Assembly: GCA_000163995.1 (NCBI GenBank)
Contig: CM000855.1
Location: 56,660-120,659 of the forward strand
Length of the DNA stretch: 64,000 bases
Source of the DNA: Campylobacter jejuni subsp. jejuni 414
Lineage (GTDB): Bacteria > Campylobacterota > Campylobacteria > Campylobacterales > Campylobacteraceae
Reading direction: 5' to 3'
In this document: in pieces, positions 1 through 8,703 of the stretch
How the letters are laid out: the number at the start of each line of letters is the position of its first letter
How positions within the stretch are numbered: the stretch's first letter is position 1
The notes under the pieces: generated by a model
The model's database searches: none
What the model saw: the letters and a program-made list of their open reading frames with translations, nothing else
Told to the model about the DNA's origin: nothing
Position numbers and translations under genes: made by a program

Positions 1-110
1 ATCTTACCCAAATTTTTGTTTTGTACTAAGTCTTTTATAATAATAGGGTATTGATAGCGTTTTTTCTTTCCTTGTATGAAAGGTAAAGCGATAATTTCTT
101 GTAAATTCAT
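1..110 (-). CDS. partial unidentified ORF at left edge
   Basis: An open frame runs off the left edge on the minus strand. From the ATG at 110 it encodes a lysine-rich start beginning MNLQEIIALPFIQGKKKRY. The frame stays open upstream of this ATG to a TGA near 163, so a GTG at 122 is an alternative start. There is no convincing ribosome binding site. The product is not recognised and only about 36 residues are visible. It could be a real gene or the remains of one. Confidence 0.3.
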   Translation of the reverse strand, partial: MNLQEIIALPFIQGKKKRYQYPIIIKDLVQNKNLGK

Positions 111-234
111 TATTTTTAGCACCGGCCCTAAATCATCTTTAGGAAAATTTTTTCCACTGCTTCACTAATTATGCAGAATTATTAAAAAATTCTAGCATGA
201 TTTATATTTTAAGGATGTTGATATAAAGAAGATT

Positions 235-256
235 AGGCTAGAAAATAATCTAGCCT
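235..256 (-). terminator. hairpin downstream of trxB
   Basis: Perfect 8-bp inverted repeat (AGGCTAGA / TCTAGCCT) with a 6-nt loop, 13 bases beyond the trxB stop codon on the minus strand. The 3' side is only moderately U-rich (AATCTTCTTT), so it may be a weak intrinsic terminator or an RNA-stabilising stem. Confidence 0.5.
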
Positions 257-268
257 TTAGGATAAAAA

Positions 269-1207
269 TCAATGTAAATTTTCTATATAAGTCATAGCAT
301 TTAGTGCAGCTACAGCTCCATCACCTGCAGCGCAAACAACTTGTTTTGGAGCATCTTTTCTAAGATCACCTGCAGCAAAAAGTCCAGCAACACTAGTTTG
401 CATTTTAAGATCAACGCTTACTTGCCCACCTTCTTCCATATCGCACAAAAACTTACCGTCATCTTGTTTTAAAATTTCATTTCTTACATTAAGTCCAACA
501 AAAGTAAAAATTCCTGGAACATTTAAATCCCTAATATTACCATCTTTTAATTTTACTTTTACCCCAGTAACACCCATTTTATCGCCATATACTTCATCTA
601 TACTTGCGCTAGTAATGAGTTCTATTTTTTTATTTTTTTTAACTTTTTCTACTGTAGATGGAGCTGCTCTAAACTCATCTCTGCGGTGGATAAGATAAAC
701 TTTAGAACAAATATTTGCTAGATACAAAGATTCTTCTAAGGCTGTATCTCCACCGCCTAAAACTGCGACTTCTTTATTTTTATAAAAAAACCCATCGCAA
801 GTTGCACAAGTACTTACACCTTTTCCAAAAAATTCATCTTCGCCTTTAAAACCCGCTTTTTTCGGAGCTGAACCCGTGCAAACTATCACAGCTTTGGCAA
901 GTTCTGTTTTACCACCTTCTAATTTAATAGTAAAATTTCCATCACTATTTTTTAAAATTTGTTCTACTCCAACCATTTCATGCTTTAAACCAAAACGCAT
1001 ACATTGTTCATTCCAAGGTGCCATAAAAGAAATCCCATCCATAACTTGAGCTACACCTGGGTAATTTTCTATTTCAGAACTTGAGGTAATTTGCCCTCCA
1101 GGCATACCTTTTTCAAACATTACCACATTTTTAAGTCCACCTCTAGTTGCATAAAGTCCGGCACTAAGTCCAGCAGGACCTCCACCTATGATTGCTACAT
1201 CTAACAT
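269..1207 (-). CDS. trxB: thioredoxin reductase (NADPH)
   Basis: Flavoprotein that passes electrons from NADPH to thioredoxin in the cytoplasm. The 312-residue length is typical of the low-molecular-weight family. Visible landmarks are the FAD-binding GGGPAG at residues 8-13, the redox-active disulfide CATC at 134-137, the NADPH-binding GGGDTA at 151-156 and the C-terminal FAD motif AAGDLR. It lies directly downstream of trxA on the same strand with a 133-bp gap containing a hairpin, so the two can be transcribed separately. An AT palindrome sits just upstream of the start. The frame is intact. Confidence 0.97.
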   Translation of the reverse strand: MLDVAIIGGGPAGLSAGLYATRGGLKNVVMFEKGMPGGQITSSSEIENYPGVAQVMDGISFMAPWNEQCMRFGLKHEMVGVEQILKNSDGNFTIKLEGGKTELAKAVIVCTGSAPKKAGFKGEDEFFGKGVSTCATCDGFFYKNKEVAVLGGGDTALEESLYLANICSKVYLIHRRDEFRAAPSTVEKVKKNKKIELITSASIDEVYGDKMGVTGVKVKLKDGNIRDLNVPGIFTFVGLNVRNEILKQDDGKFLCDMEEGGQVSVDLKMQTSVAGLFAAGDLRKDAPKQVVCAAGDGAVAALNAMTYIENLH

Positions 1208-1232
1208 TTATATTTCCTTTATTTTGAATTTT

Positions 1233-1244
1233 ATTATTAATAAT
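1233..1244. promoter_or_regulatory. AT palindrome upstream of trxB, possible Fur/PerR-like operator
   Basis: ATTATTAATAAT is a perfect 12-bp palindrome 26 bases upstream of the trxB start, continued by GATA. It resembles AT-rich operators of the Fur/PerR family in Campylobacter, which control oxidative-stress and iron genes. In DNA this AT-rich a palindrome of this length can arise by chance, so the call is tentative. Confidence 0.25.
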
Positions 1245-1315
1245 GATATAAAAATTATTCTTAATAGTAGTTAATAAAAATTATTATTTAGTATAAATTT
1301 GAAATTTTTAAGGAG

Positions 1316-1336
1316 AAGGCTAGTATAACTAGCCTT
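1316..1336 (-). terminator. hairpin downstream of trxA
   Basis: Perfect 9-bp stem AAGGCTAGT / ACTAGCCTT with a 3-nt loop, placed 4 bases beyond the trxA stop on the minus strand. The following sequence (CTCCTTAAAAATTT) is a poor U tract. The stem shares the core GGCTAG with the hairpin after trxB. Confidence 0.5.
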
Positions 1337-1340
1337 AGTT

Positions 1341-1655
1341 TTATAGCAAAGAGTTTAATTTATCACTAATTGCTTGTTTAGATTGTGCACCAACTAGTTG
1401 ATCTACAACTTCACCATTTTTAAAGAAAATAAGCGTAGGAATAGAGCGAACACCAAATTCAGCTGCTAAATCACCTTGCTCATCTGTATTTACTTTACAA
1501 ATTTTAGCTTTGCCATCAAAGTCATTTGCAAGCTCGTCAATAACTGGGGCAAGCATTCTACAAGGTCCACACCATGGAGCCCAAAAATCAACCAAAGCTA
1601 CACCTTCTTTTGCTTGAGCAAAATTATCACTTGTTAATTCAATATATTTTCCCAT
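1341..1655 (-). CDS. trxA: thioredoxin
   Basis: Small cytoplasmic dithiol reductant, recycled by the neighbouring TrxB. The 104-residue single-domain protein carries the classic active site WCGPC at residues 28-32 and the cis-proline loop RSIPT near residue 71. Length and motifs are those of canonical thioredoxin 1. It precedes trxB on the minus strand and is followed by a strong stem-loop, so it can be expressed as a short monocistronic message. Upstream AAAGGAAAAATT places a ribosome binding site at normal spacing. Nothing unusual is seen. Confidence 0.97.
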   Translation of the reverse strand: MGKYIELTSDNFAQAKEGVALVDFWAPWCGPCRMLAPVIDELANDFDGKAKICKVNTDEQGDLAAEFGVRSIPTLIFFKNGEVVDQLVGAQSKQAISDKLNSLL

Positions 1656-1711
1656 AATTTTTCCTTTCTTTAATTTTTGTCTAATTGTATTTTATTTTTT
1701 TAAATATTAGC

Positions 1712-2050
1712 TTAAAAACTTATATTTTCGAAAAATTGTATCACATCATTTTTAACGCAAATCAGATCAATTTGGAAATCCGATGAAATTCCATTTTTAA
1801 GATGATAAAATTCTATAGTTTTTAAAATTTTTTCAAGTTTTTTTCTATCCAAACGTTCAGAAACTTCATAATCATTTTGCGTAAATTTAACTTCTATGAA
1901 ATGTAAAATTTCATCTTTTCTAGCTATTATATCAATTTCGCCAAATTTGGAATGAAAATTTCTTTTTATAATTTCAAAACCTTGTTTTTTTAAAAACTTA
2001 CAAGCTTTATCTTCGCCTAAAAGTCCATCTAAATAGGATTTTAGTCCCAT
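1712..2050 (-). CDS. YraN/UPF0102 family endonuclease-like protein
   Basis: 112-residue protein of the UPF0102 (YraN) family, a PD-(D/E)XK nuclease-fold family related to Holliday-junction resolvases, whose cellular role is poorly defined. The expected core is visible: FGEIDIIARKD near residues 36-46 (the acidic residues of the fold) and FIEVKF near 51-56 (the ExK motif). It shares a base with the start of the upstream hom gene (stop/start overlap at 2050), so the two are probably co-transcribed. Confidence 0.85.
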   Translation of the reverse strand: MGLKSYLDGLLGEDKACKFLKKQGFEIIKRNFHSKFGEIDIIARKDEILHFIEVKFTQNDYEVSERLDRKKLEKILKTIEFYHLKNGISSDFQIDLICVKNDVIQFFENISF

Positions 2051-3297
2051 TATTCTATACGCATCATAAAAGGCTTAGTTTTTATAAAATCTTGTTTACG
2101 CAAAATTTCAAGCAAATTTTGTATACTTTTTTCATAAGTTAAATGTGTAGTAAAAAACAAAGTGCTATAACTTTCATTACTTTTTTTAGGTTTTTGTAAA
2201 AAACTATCAATAGAAATATTATTTTTACTCATCAATTGTGTAATTTTAGATAAAACGCCTATTTTATCTTCCACTTTCATTCTTAGATAATATTTTGTAT
2301 AAATTTCATCCTTGCTTAAAAGCTCATATTCTAAAGCATTAACAAAACCAAGCATAGGAGCTTTTACCTGATCTCTTGCTATATCCATAAGATCTGAAAT
2401 CACAGCACTTGCTGTAGCTTCTCCCCCAGCTCCAGCACCATAATATAAACTTTCACCTAATAAATCCCCATTAATACTTATAGCATTCATCACACCATCA
2501 ACTTTTGCAAGCATTTTTTCTTTATCTATCATAGTAGGATGCACTCTTAATTCTACTTTATTTTCCCGTACTTTAGCTATACCTAAGAGTTTGATGGTAA
2601 ATTCAAACTCATTTGCAAAATACATATCTTCAGGAGAAATCTCACTAATACCTTCAATTAAGATATCTTCAGGTTTAGCCTTAAGATTATAAGCTATACT
2701 TGATAAAACAAGTAATTTATGTGCCGCATCTTGTCCTTTTACATCAAAAGTTGGATCAGCTTCTGCATAACCTAAATTTTGAGCCGTTTGTAAAGCTTGC
2801 TCAAAACTCATATTTTTTTGGCTCATAGAACTTAAAATATAATTGCTTGTGCCGTTTAAAATCCCTTTTATAGCCAAAATATTATTTGCACTCAAGCCTT
2901 CCTTTAAAACCTTGATAATAGGAATTCCTCCAGCTACACTTGCTTCATAACCAAAGGCTAAGTTTTTAGCCAAATTTTCAAGTTCATAACGATGATAAGC
3001 GAGCATAGCTTTATTTGCAGTGACAACAGCTTTTTTCTTTTTTAAAATTTCGCTAACTATTTTAAAAGCTTCATCTACTCCACCCATTAATTCCACAAAA
3101 ACATCTACATCAGCATTTAAAATTTCTTCAACGCTATGAGTGATTGGAATTAAAGCATTTTTTTTAGGGCTTCTAGCAAGAGCAATCACAGGAGTAATAC
3201 TTTGTCCGCATCTTGCACGAATAAGCTTATTATTTTCTAAAAGAAATTTAACTACCGCACTTCCAACAGTGCCATAACCAAGAATTGCTACTTTCAT
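2050..3297 (-). CDS. hom: homoserine dehydrogenase
   Basis: Reduces aspartate semialdehyde to homoserine, the branch point to threonine and methionine. The 415-residue protein has an N-terminal Rossmann motif (GYGTVGSAV, residues 8-16), the NAD(P)-linked catalytic domain with NKAMLA near 95-100 and the family signature ILNGTSNYIL near 145-154, and a C-terminal ACT regulatory domain from about residue 340. The domain order is that of the monofunctional enzyme, without a fused aspartokinase. The aminotransferase gene ends upstream 3 bases away, and yraN follows with a one-base overlap, which suggests an operon. Confidence 0.95.
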   Translation of the reverse strand: MKVAILGYGTVGSAVVKFLLENNKLIRARCGQSITPVIALARSPKKNALIPITHSVEEILNADVDVFVELMGGVDEAFKIVSEILKKKKAVVTANKAMLAYHRYELENLAKNLAFGYEASVAGGIPIIKVLKEGLSANNILAIKGILNGTSNYILSSMSQKNMSFEQALQTAQNLGYAEADPTFDVKGQDAAHKLLVLSSIAYNLKAKPEDILIEGISEISPEDMYFANEFEFTIKLLGIAKVRENKVELRVHPTMIDKEKMLAKVDGVMNAISINGDLLGESLYYGAGAGGEATASAVISDLMDIARDQVKAPMLGFVNALEYELLSKDEIYTKYYLRMKVEDKIGVLSKITQLMSKNNISIDSFLQKPKKSNESYSTLFFTTHLTYEKSIQNLLEILRKQDFIKTKPFMMRIE

Positions 3298-3300
3298 AAC

Positions 3301-4503
3301 TTATTCTTTTAAATATTTTTTGATATTGCGTGCAGCTTGGCGTATGCGATTTTCATTTTCAATCAAAGCAATTCTTATATACTCATCACCTGCTTCACCA
3401 AATCCTACCCCAGGGCTTACTGCAACGCTAGCACGCTGTAAAAGTTGCTTAGAAAATTCTAAACTTTTTAAATGTTTTTTATTGTCAGGAAGTTTTGCCC
3501 AAACAAACATACTCGCTCTAGGTTTTTCTAAAATCCAGCCCGCATTTTCAAAAGCTTCAAGCAAAATATACATTCTTTTATCATAAGTTGTACGAATTTC
3601 ATCTACGCAAGTTTGATCTCCATCTAAGGCTATGGTAGCTGCTACTTGAATAGGCGTATACATACCATAATCAAACCAAGATTTTATTTTTTTAAGTGCG
3701 CTGACTAAGCGTTTATTTCCTACTACAAAACCCACACGCCATCCTGCCATATTATAAGATTTTGAAAGAGTGTAAATTTCTACCGCTACATCTTTTGCAT
3801 CTTCGATCTCTAAAATAGAAGGGGTTTTATAATTATCATAAGTTAAATCCGCATAAGCAATATCTGAAATGATATAAAATCTTTCTTTTTTTGCTGTTAT
3901 TACTAATCTTTCATAAAAACTTTTCTCGCAAGTTACTGTTGTTGGGTTATGTGGAAAATTGACAACGATATATTTTGGACGCGGAATACTTTCGTTTAAG
4001 GTTTTATGCAAATCTTCAAAAAATTGATTTTCATTAAGTTCAAATTTTTCATTGTAGGTTAAAGGCATTTTTGTTATATTTCCACCTGCTATAATAAAAG
4101 CTTGAGTATGTATAGGATAAGCAGGAGTAGGCACAATAGCAACATCTCCAGGATTAATAATTGCTCTTGCAAGATTTACAAAACCTTCTTTTGAACCCAT
4201 AGTAGCTACTACTTCATTTTCAGGATCTAAATTAACATTATATTTTCTTTTATACCAATTGCAAATGGCTAAACGAAGTTTATAAATTCCCATAGAGGTG
4301 GAATATCCCGAAGTTTTGTCTTTGTTAGCACTTTCGCAAAGTTTATCTATAATATGTTGTGGAGTTTTACCATCAGGATTTCCCATTGAAAAGTCGATGA
4401 TATCCTCTCCAGCACGCCTTGCTGCCATTTTTATCGCATTTACTTCCGCGAAAACATAATTTGGAAGTCTTTCTATGGTATTAAAACGGATTTCATCGAA
4501 CAT
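3301..4503 (-). CDS. PLP-dependent class I/II aminotransferase (AlaC/DAP-aminotransferase-like)
   Basis: Fold-type I aminotransferase of 400 residues. The PLP-binding lysine is K248 in TLSKSYNMAGWRVGF. The NFPHNPTT segment near residue 182 supplies the Asn that contacts the pyridine ring, and the C-terminal YIRIALIEN segment contains the carboxylate-binding Arg. It starts at MFDEIRFNTIERLPNY, typical of the alanine/glutamate aminotransferase (AlaC) group in epsilonproteobacteria. Exact substrate is not readable from sequence. It is 3 bp upstream of hom and probably co-transcribed with it, which suggests a role in aspartate-family or alanine metabolism. Confidence 0.88.
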   Translation of the reverse strand: MFDEIRFNTIERLPNYVFAEVNAIKMAARRAGEDIIDFSMGNPDGKTPQHIIDKLCESANKDKTSGYSTSMGIYKLRLAICNWYKRKYNVNLDPENEVVATMGSKEGFVNLARAIINPGDVAIVPTPAYPIHTQAFIIAGGNITKMPLTYNEKFELNENQFFEDLHKTLNESIPRPKYIVVNFPHNPTTVTCEKSFYERLVITAKKERFYIISDIAYADLTYDNYKTPSILEIEDAKDVAVEIYTLSKSYNMAGWRVGFVVGNKRLVSALKKIKSWFDYGMYTPIQVAATIALDGDQTCVDEIRTTYDKRMYILLEAFENAGWILEKPRASMFVWAKLPDNKKHLKSLEFSKQLLQRASVAVSPGVGFGEAGDEYIRIALIENENRIRQAARNIKKYLKE

Positions 4504-4514
4504 TTTTTAATCCT

Positions 4515-5321
4515 TTATTTTTTAAGCGTGATTTTTAAACCCCTACGTATATTATCCAAACTATACATATCGCTTATAATAGCGTATATAGCACCATTTG
4601 GAATAAGTTCTGAAAAATGATTATTTTTATTTTCACTTTTTATTGCTTTAATCAGGTTTAAATTTTTATCCAAAAAAAAGATTTTAGGAAACCAATTATC
4701 TAAATCATTTGCATCAATAATCAAATTTGTAGCACTTTTTAAATTAAGTACATAGTCTTTAAGAGGTTTTTCTAATGATTTTGGAGTATTTAAATTAACA
4801 TTTGTATTGGTTTTTAATACAGCATTGGAAAAATTTAAATCATATTCATAATCATATGCCCCAATACGCTTAATATTGTTTATGTAAACAGAATTTTCTT
4901 TTAAGAGATTATAAAGTGTTCCAGGATCTAAAACATATTGAGATTCTACTTGTATAGTATAATCAATATTTCCTTCTCTTAAAATCAAATCTGTAGGGAT
5001 AAAATATATATATCCAGCATCTGTTAAAACATCGGATAAAATTTTAAAGAACATAATTTCATCAGCTTTTGCCTTAAAATTTAATCTTAGACTTTTAGGA
5101 TTTGATAGTGTTAGGGCAATTAAAGAATTGGTTTTTAATATTTGAGATATTTTTGCAATATCACAATTTCCATTGTTGTCTATATAAGAATTATTTGAAA
5201 ATAATAATTCTAGTTGAGAATTTTTATTAGGATTATTCACTAAATTTTTTGCTAATTCAAGACTTGAGATTGCAAAAGATATATTAGCCCAAAGAGCAAG
5301 AATAATAATTTTTTTTACCAT
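4515..5321 (-). CDS. exported protein of unknown function
   Basis: 268-residue protein with a short N-terminal signal peptide (MVKKIIILALWANISFA, cleavage near residue 17) and no cysteine at the cleavage point, so it is probably periplasmic. The remainder is rich in Asn, Leu and Lys and has no motif I recognise. Its start overlaps the end of the upstream RodZ-like gene by 7 bp, so the pair is almost certainly translated from one mRNA and may act together at the cell envelope. Confidence 0.75.
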   Translation of the reverse strand: MVKKIIILALWANISFAISSLELAKNLVNNPNKNSQLELLFSNNSYIDNNGNCDIAKISQILKTNSLIALTLSNPKSLRLNFKAKADEIMFFKILSDVLTDAGYIYFIPTDLILREGNIDYTIQVESQYVLDPGTLYNLLKENSVYINNIKRIGAYDYEYDLNFSNAVLKTNTNVNLNTPKSLEKPLKDYVLNLKSATNLIIDANDLDNWFPKIFFLDKNLNLIKAIKSENKNNHFSELIPNGAIYAIISDMYSLDNIRRGLKITLKK

Positions 5322-6250
5322 TCTTTACCTTTGTTTAATTTTGCAAATTCAGCAGCTGAAATACTTGTAATTTTTCCATCTTTAATTAGAAAACGTTTTG
5401 AAATTCCTGCAGGAAATTTTTGTTCTTTATTTTCTTGATCAAACACTGTTAAAGCCGCAGCTCCTGCTAAAATTAATTGATCCTTATCTAAAGAAATATT
5501 GAAGTCTTTTTCTTTAACAAAGCTTGTTTTCTTGAAATTTTTTAAATCTATTAAACCTATCCAAATTTTGGTAGAGGCTTTAAAATGCGCTTCTTTTAAA
5601 GGATCAGTTTTTAGTGTATCTATGTTTTGGGTTTGAGTATTTTTTTCTTCATTAGATAAGGTTATGTTATTTTCACTTGTATTATTTTCTATGCTTATGT
5701 TTTGATCACTTTCTTGTGATGGGATATCTTGAATTGGTAAAACATTATCTGTTTGATTTGTTTCTTGTATCTTATTGTTATCTATAATAACAACATTATT
5801 TCCATTTAAATGTTTTAAATTTTCTTGTGCTTGTCCTATTATATCTACAACTGTTGCACTAGTATGATTTTGTTCATCTTTAAAAAAAGTTTTAAGCGCA
5901 TCAAAATAATAAATTCCACTTCCTATAATCACTAAAATAATAAAAACAAACAAAAAAATCCAAGCATTAGATGATTTTTGACTATAGACATCCAATTTTG
6001 GGGTTATGATTTTTGGTTTTGTTTGTGGAGTAAGATTGTTCTCGTTAAGATAAGCTTCATACTCTTCATTAAAATCACTAAAGTCAAGTTCGTATTCTTT
6101 GCTTAAAATTTTAATAAAACCTTTAACATTAAAACGACTTAAAACAGCAAATTTTTTTTCTACTAAAGCCTCAAGAAAAACAAGTTCAATTTGTGTTTTT
6201 GCTGCAACTTCTTTTAAATTTAATTCTTGTATTTTTTTCCAATTAAGCAT
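5315..6250 (-). CDS. RodZ-like HTH membrane protein
   Basis: 311-residue bitopic protein. Residues 1-65 resemble the helix-turn-helix domain at the N-terminus of RodZ-type proteins (LKEVAAKTQIELVFLEALVE). One transmembrane helix lies near residues 94-115. A long Asn/Gln/Thr-rich linker follows, then a periplasmic C-terminal domain of about 90 residues with alternating hydrophobic strands. RodZ links MreB to the wall machinery in rods. Whether this spiral-cell homologue does the same is inference. It overlaps both neighbours by a few bases. Confidence 0.65.
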   Translation of the reverse strand: MLNWKKIQELNLKEVAAKTQIELVFLEALVEKKFAVLSRFNVKGFIKILSKEYELDFSDFNEEYEAYLNENNLTPQTKPKIITPKLDVYSQKSSNAWIFLFVFIILVIIGSGIYYFDALKTFFKDEQNHTSATVVDIIGQAQENLKHLNGNNVVIIDNNKIQETNQTDNVLPIQDIPSQESDQNISIENNTSENNITLSNEEKNTQTQNIDTLKTDPLKEAHFKASTKIWIGLIDLKNFKKTSFVKEKDFNISLDKDQLILAGAAALTVFDQENKEQKFPAGISKRFLIKDGKITSISAAEFAKLNKGKEW

Positions 6251-6926
6251 TTAACATCCTATCACAAAGTATTGCAAAAGCGGCGCTGACATTAAGACTA
6301 TCAAAATTATTTTTCATCGTAATGCCTACACATTCATCGCATTTTTTTGCAATTTTAGAGCTTAAACCAAAACCCTCACTACCCAAAACTAAAACTTTTT
6401 TACCATTATTTATTTTTACGTTGTGAATTTCTTTTCCCGAACCATCACTTGCATAAAAATAAAAACCTATTTGTTTTAGTTCATTTATTACACTTAAAGC
6501 ATCGTTACTTATCACAATAGGTAAATCAAGAGCTGCGCCGCTGCTTGTACGGATAACTCCTTCCATGGCTAATTTTTCACCAATAAAAATTAAAGCCCCA
6601 ACTCCTAAGGCGTAAGCTGTACGTGCGATAGCTCCTATATTTCCTACATCACTAATTCCATAAAGCATCACAATGAAATCACTTTTTTTAATTTCATTTA
6701 AATTTGCAAAAGAACCTTCTTTAATATCTAGCAAAAAACCTTGATGATTTCCACCTTTTGCATAAGCTTGAGCGGTTTTAAAATCAAGTTTTTTAATTTT
6801 TAAACCTGATTTTACGATTTTGGAAAAAGTGGCTTTGTCGCATTCTTTTGCTAAATAAAGTTCGTTGATACGATCTTTATGATATTCTAAAATGTAAAAA
6901 AATATTTGCTTTCCATAAACTATCAT
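6243..6926 (-). CDS. TrmH/RlmB-family RNA 2'-O-ribose methyltransferase
   Basis: SPOUT-fold RNA methyltransferase of 227 residues using S-adenosylmethionine. The three conserved motifs are visible: GNIGAIARTA near residue 96 (motif 1), LVLGSEGFGLS near 180 (motif 2) and LNVSAAFAILCDR near 211 (motif 3), which together form the trefoil knot. The N-terminal substrate-binding region is short. By family it most likely modifies 23S rRNA in the manner of RlmB, but a tRNA target cannot be excluded. It overlaps rsmI by 4 bp and sits in a run of RNA-modification and ribosomal genes. Confidence 0.85.
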   Translation of the reverse strand: MIVYGKQIFFYILEYHKDRINELYLAKECDKATFSKIVKSGLKIKKLDFKTAQAYAKGGNHQGFLLDIKEGSFANLNEIKKSDFIVMLYGISDVGNIGAIARTAYALGVGALIFIGEKLAMEGVIRTSSGAALDLPIVISNDALSVINELKQIGFYFYASDGSGKEIHNVKINNGKKVLVLGSEGFGLSSKIAKKCDECVGITMKNNFDSLNVSAAFAILCDRMLNA

Positions 6927-7765
6927 CTTAAAATTTTACCTAATCTTGACTTAAAAGCAGTTTTTGATAAATTTCTTTTGCATTTTTTTCCATTGATCTT
7001 TGATAATAATTTTGCTTTTGTTTTTAAAGGCAACTCTAAATCTATAATATCTTTTTCACAAAGAGTATTTTGTGAAAAATTTTGTTCTTTTGGTTGTAAT
7101 ACTAAAACCCATTCACCGTTTAAATTGGATTTTTTTAAAATCTCAAAAAGTTCTTTGACATTGCCTTTAAATTTGTTTTCAAATTTTTTGCTGATTTCTT
7201 TAACTAAAAAAATTTCTCTTTGATTATCTAAAATCATAATTTGCTCTACCAAAGACAAAAGACGTTTAGGAGATTCATAGATAATACTTGGATAAGGAAG
7301 ATTTAGAATTTTTTCTATATCTTTTTGTCTTTCTTTACCTTTATTTGCCAAAAAACCTATAAAAATAAATTCTTTCTGACAAAATGCTGAACTTACAAGA
7401 GCAACCAAAGCTGCATTTGCACCTGGCAAAACTTCATAAGTGATATTATTTTTTTGTGCAAATTCTACTAAAATTCTACCAGGGTCACTAATCCCTGGCA
7501 TTCCTGCATCACTCAAATAAGCCACATTTTTTTCAAATAAATTTAAATCAATGCTTGCTAAAACTTCTTTTTCATTATGAGAGTGTAAAGCTATAAATTT
7601 AGAAATATGTATATCAGTATGAAATTTTGCATTTAATAATGAAATCAAAGACTTGCTTACTCTCGTATCTTCACAAAACACAAACTCACAAGTCTTTAAA
7701 AGTTCTAAGGCTCTAAAAGAAATATCGCTTAAATTTCCTATGGGAGTAGGAATAAAATAAAGCAT
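6923..7765 (-). CDS. rsmI: 16S rRNA (cytidine-1402-2'-O)-methyltransferase
   Basis: RsmI methylates the ribose of C1402 in the decoding centre of 16S rRNA. The 280-residue protein begins with the family signature LYFIPTPIGNLSDIS and has CEDTRVS near residue 36, SDAGMPGISDPG near 86 (SAM-binding) and IYESPKRL near 164, characteristic of the tetrapyrrole-methylase fold. It lies 2 bp downstream of rpmE and overlaps the following methyltransferase by 4 bp, forming a translation-related cluster. Confidence 0.93.
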   Translation of the reverse strand: MLYFIPTPIGNLSDISFRALELLKTCEFVFCEDTRVSKSLISLLNAKFHTDIHISKFIALHSHNEKEVLASIDLNLFEKNVAYLSDAGMPGISDPGRILVEFAQKNNITYEVLPGANAALVALVSSAFCQKEFIFIGFLANKGKERQKDIEKILNLPYPSIIYESPKRLLSLVEQIMILDNQREIFLVKEISKKFENKFKGNVKELFEILKKSNLNGEWVLVLQPKEQNFSQNTLCEKDIIDLELPLKTKAKLLSKINGKKCKRNLSKTAFKSRLGKILR

Positions 7766-7767
7766 AA

Positions 7768-7968
7768 TTACTGCATTGCGTATTTTTTCTTAAATTTCTC
7801 TACACGACCTGCAGCATCTACGATTTTTTCACTACCTGTAAAAAAAGGATGACAATTTGAACAAATATCTACTCTTAATTCTGCTTTGTTTGACTTTGTT
7901 GTAAAGGTATTTCCACAAGCACAACTTACTTTGCATTCTATGTATTCTGGATGAATTTCTTTTTTCAT
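7768..7968 (-). CDS. rpmE: 50S ribosomal protein L31, zinc-binding form
   Basis: 66-residue L31 starting MKKEIHPEY. The four cysteines at about residues 16, 18, 36 and 39 (CACG and CSNC) are the zinc ribbon of the C+ paralogue, which can act as a zinc reserve. The KFKKKY tail is typical. It is the first gene of a group with rsmI and the TrmH-family methyltransferase. Upstream AAGGAAAAC is a plausible ribosome binding site. Confidence 0.97.
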   Translation of the reverse strand: MKKEIHPEYIECKVSCACGNTFTTKSNKAELRVDICSNCHPFFTGSEKIVDAAGRVEKFKKKYAMQ

Positions 7969-8045
7969 TAGTTTTCCTTAAAAATTAAAACAATAAGCAA
8001 TGATTATAAATTATTTAACATAAAAAAAGATTAATTTAAGAAAAT

Positions 8046-8702
8046 TTAAAGCAAAATTTTTGAAGCTATAGCTATAATAGCTGTTTGGCTTTTTAAAATA
8101 TTAGAACTTTTAAGAGAGATTTTTTGGTTAAACAATAATCTTTCATTATTGCTAAATCCACCTTCAGGACCTATAAAATATAATTCTTTTTCATTGAAAT
8201 GACTTTGTTTTTCTCCTTGAAAATCAACCATAATTGCATTTGGAAATTTTTGAACAAATTCTTGAGTGCTTTGGTGTATGATAAAATCCATTTTAGTATT
8301 TCTACCACACTGTTCACAAGAAGAAATAATGATTTTTTCAAATCTTTCTAAATCAATTTTAAAATTTCTTTGTGAAAAATTTGTGAAAACTAAATGTAGC
8401 TTTTTTACTCCAAGTTCATTTAAAAAAGATAGGGTTTTTTCTAAAACTTTAATATCTATGATAGCTAAGGCTAAGTTTAATTCACTTTGTTTTATACTTT
8501 GTGATTTTTTATCTAAAAATTTTAAAGTACAAGAATTTCTTGTTAAATTTGTAATTATATAACTATAAAGAAAATTGTCTTGTAAATTTCTAAGATTTAG
8601 CTCTGAGTTTTCTTTCACTCTTCTTGCTTTTAAGTGCTTAAAACTTTCACCTTGAAGTTGTATTAGCTCTTCTCCAGCTTGCTTATTGTATAAAAATTGC
8701 AT
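8046..8702 (-). CDS. rsmE: 16S rRNA (uridine-1498-N3)-methyltransferase
   Basis: SPOUT methyltransferase that modifies U1498 of 16S rRNA. The 218-residue protein has an N-terminal PUA-like domain (RVKENSELNL) and a C-terminal knot with SSCEQCGRNTKM near residue 130, IGPEGGFS near 177 and LKSSNILKSQTAII near 197, which are the family hallmarks. The start lies one base beyond the stop of the upstream membrane-protein gene, indicating co-transcription with it and the cytochrome-like lipoprotein gene. Confidence 0.9.
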   Translation of the reverse strand: MQFLYNKQAGEELIQLQGESFKHLKARRVKENSELNLRNLQDNFLYSYIITNLTRNSCTLKFLDKKSQSIKQSELNLALAIIDIKVLEKTLSFLNELGVKKLHLVFTNFSQRNFKIDLERFEKIIISSCEQCGRNTKMDFIIHQSTQEFVQKFPNAIMVDFQGEKQSHFNEKELYFIGPEGGFSNNERLLFNQKISLKSSNILKSQTAIIAIASKILL

Positions 8703-8703
8703 T

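Noticed and set aside
3320-3586. Plus-strand open frame inside the aminotransferase gene
   Set aside because: Antisense shadow of a well-supported gene; its translation has no recognisable domain and no ribosome binding site.
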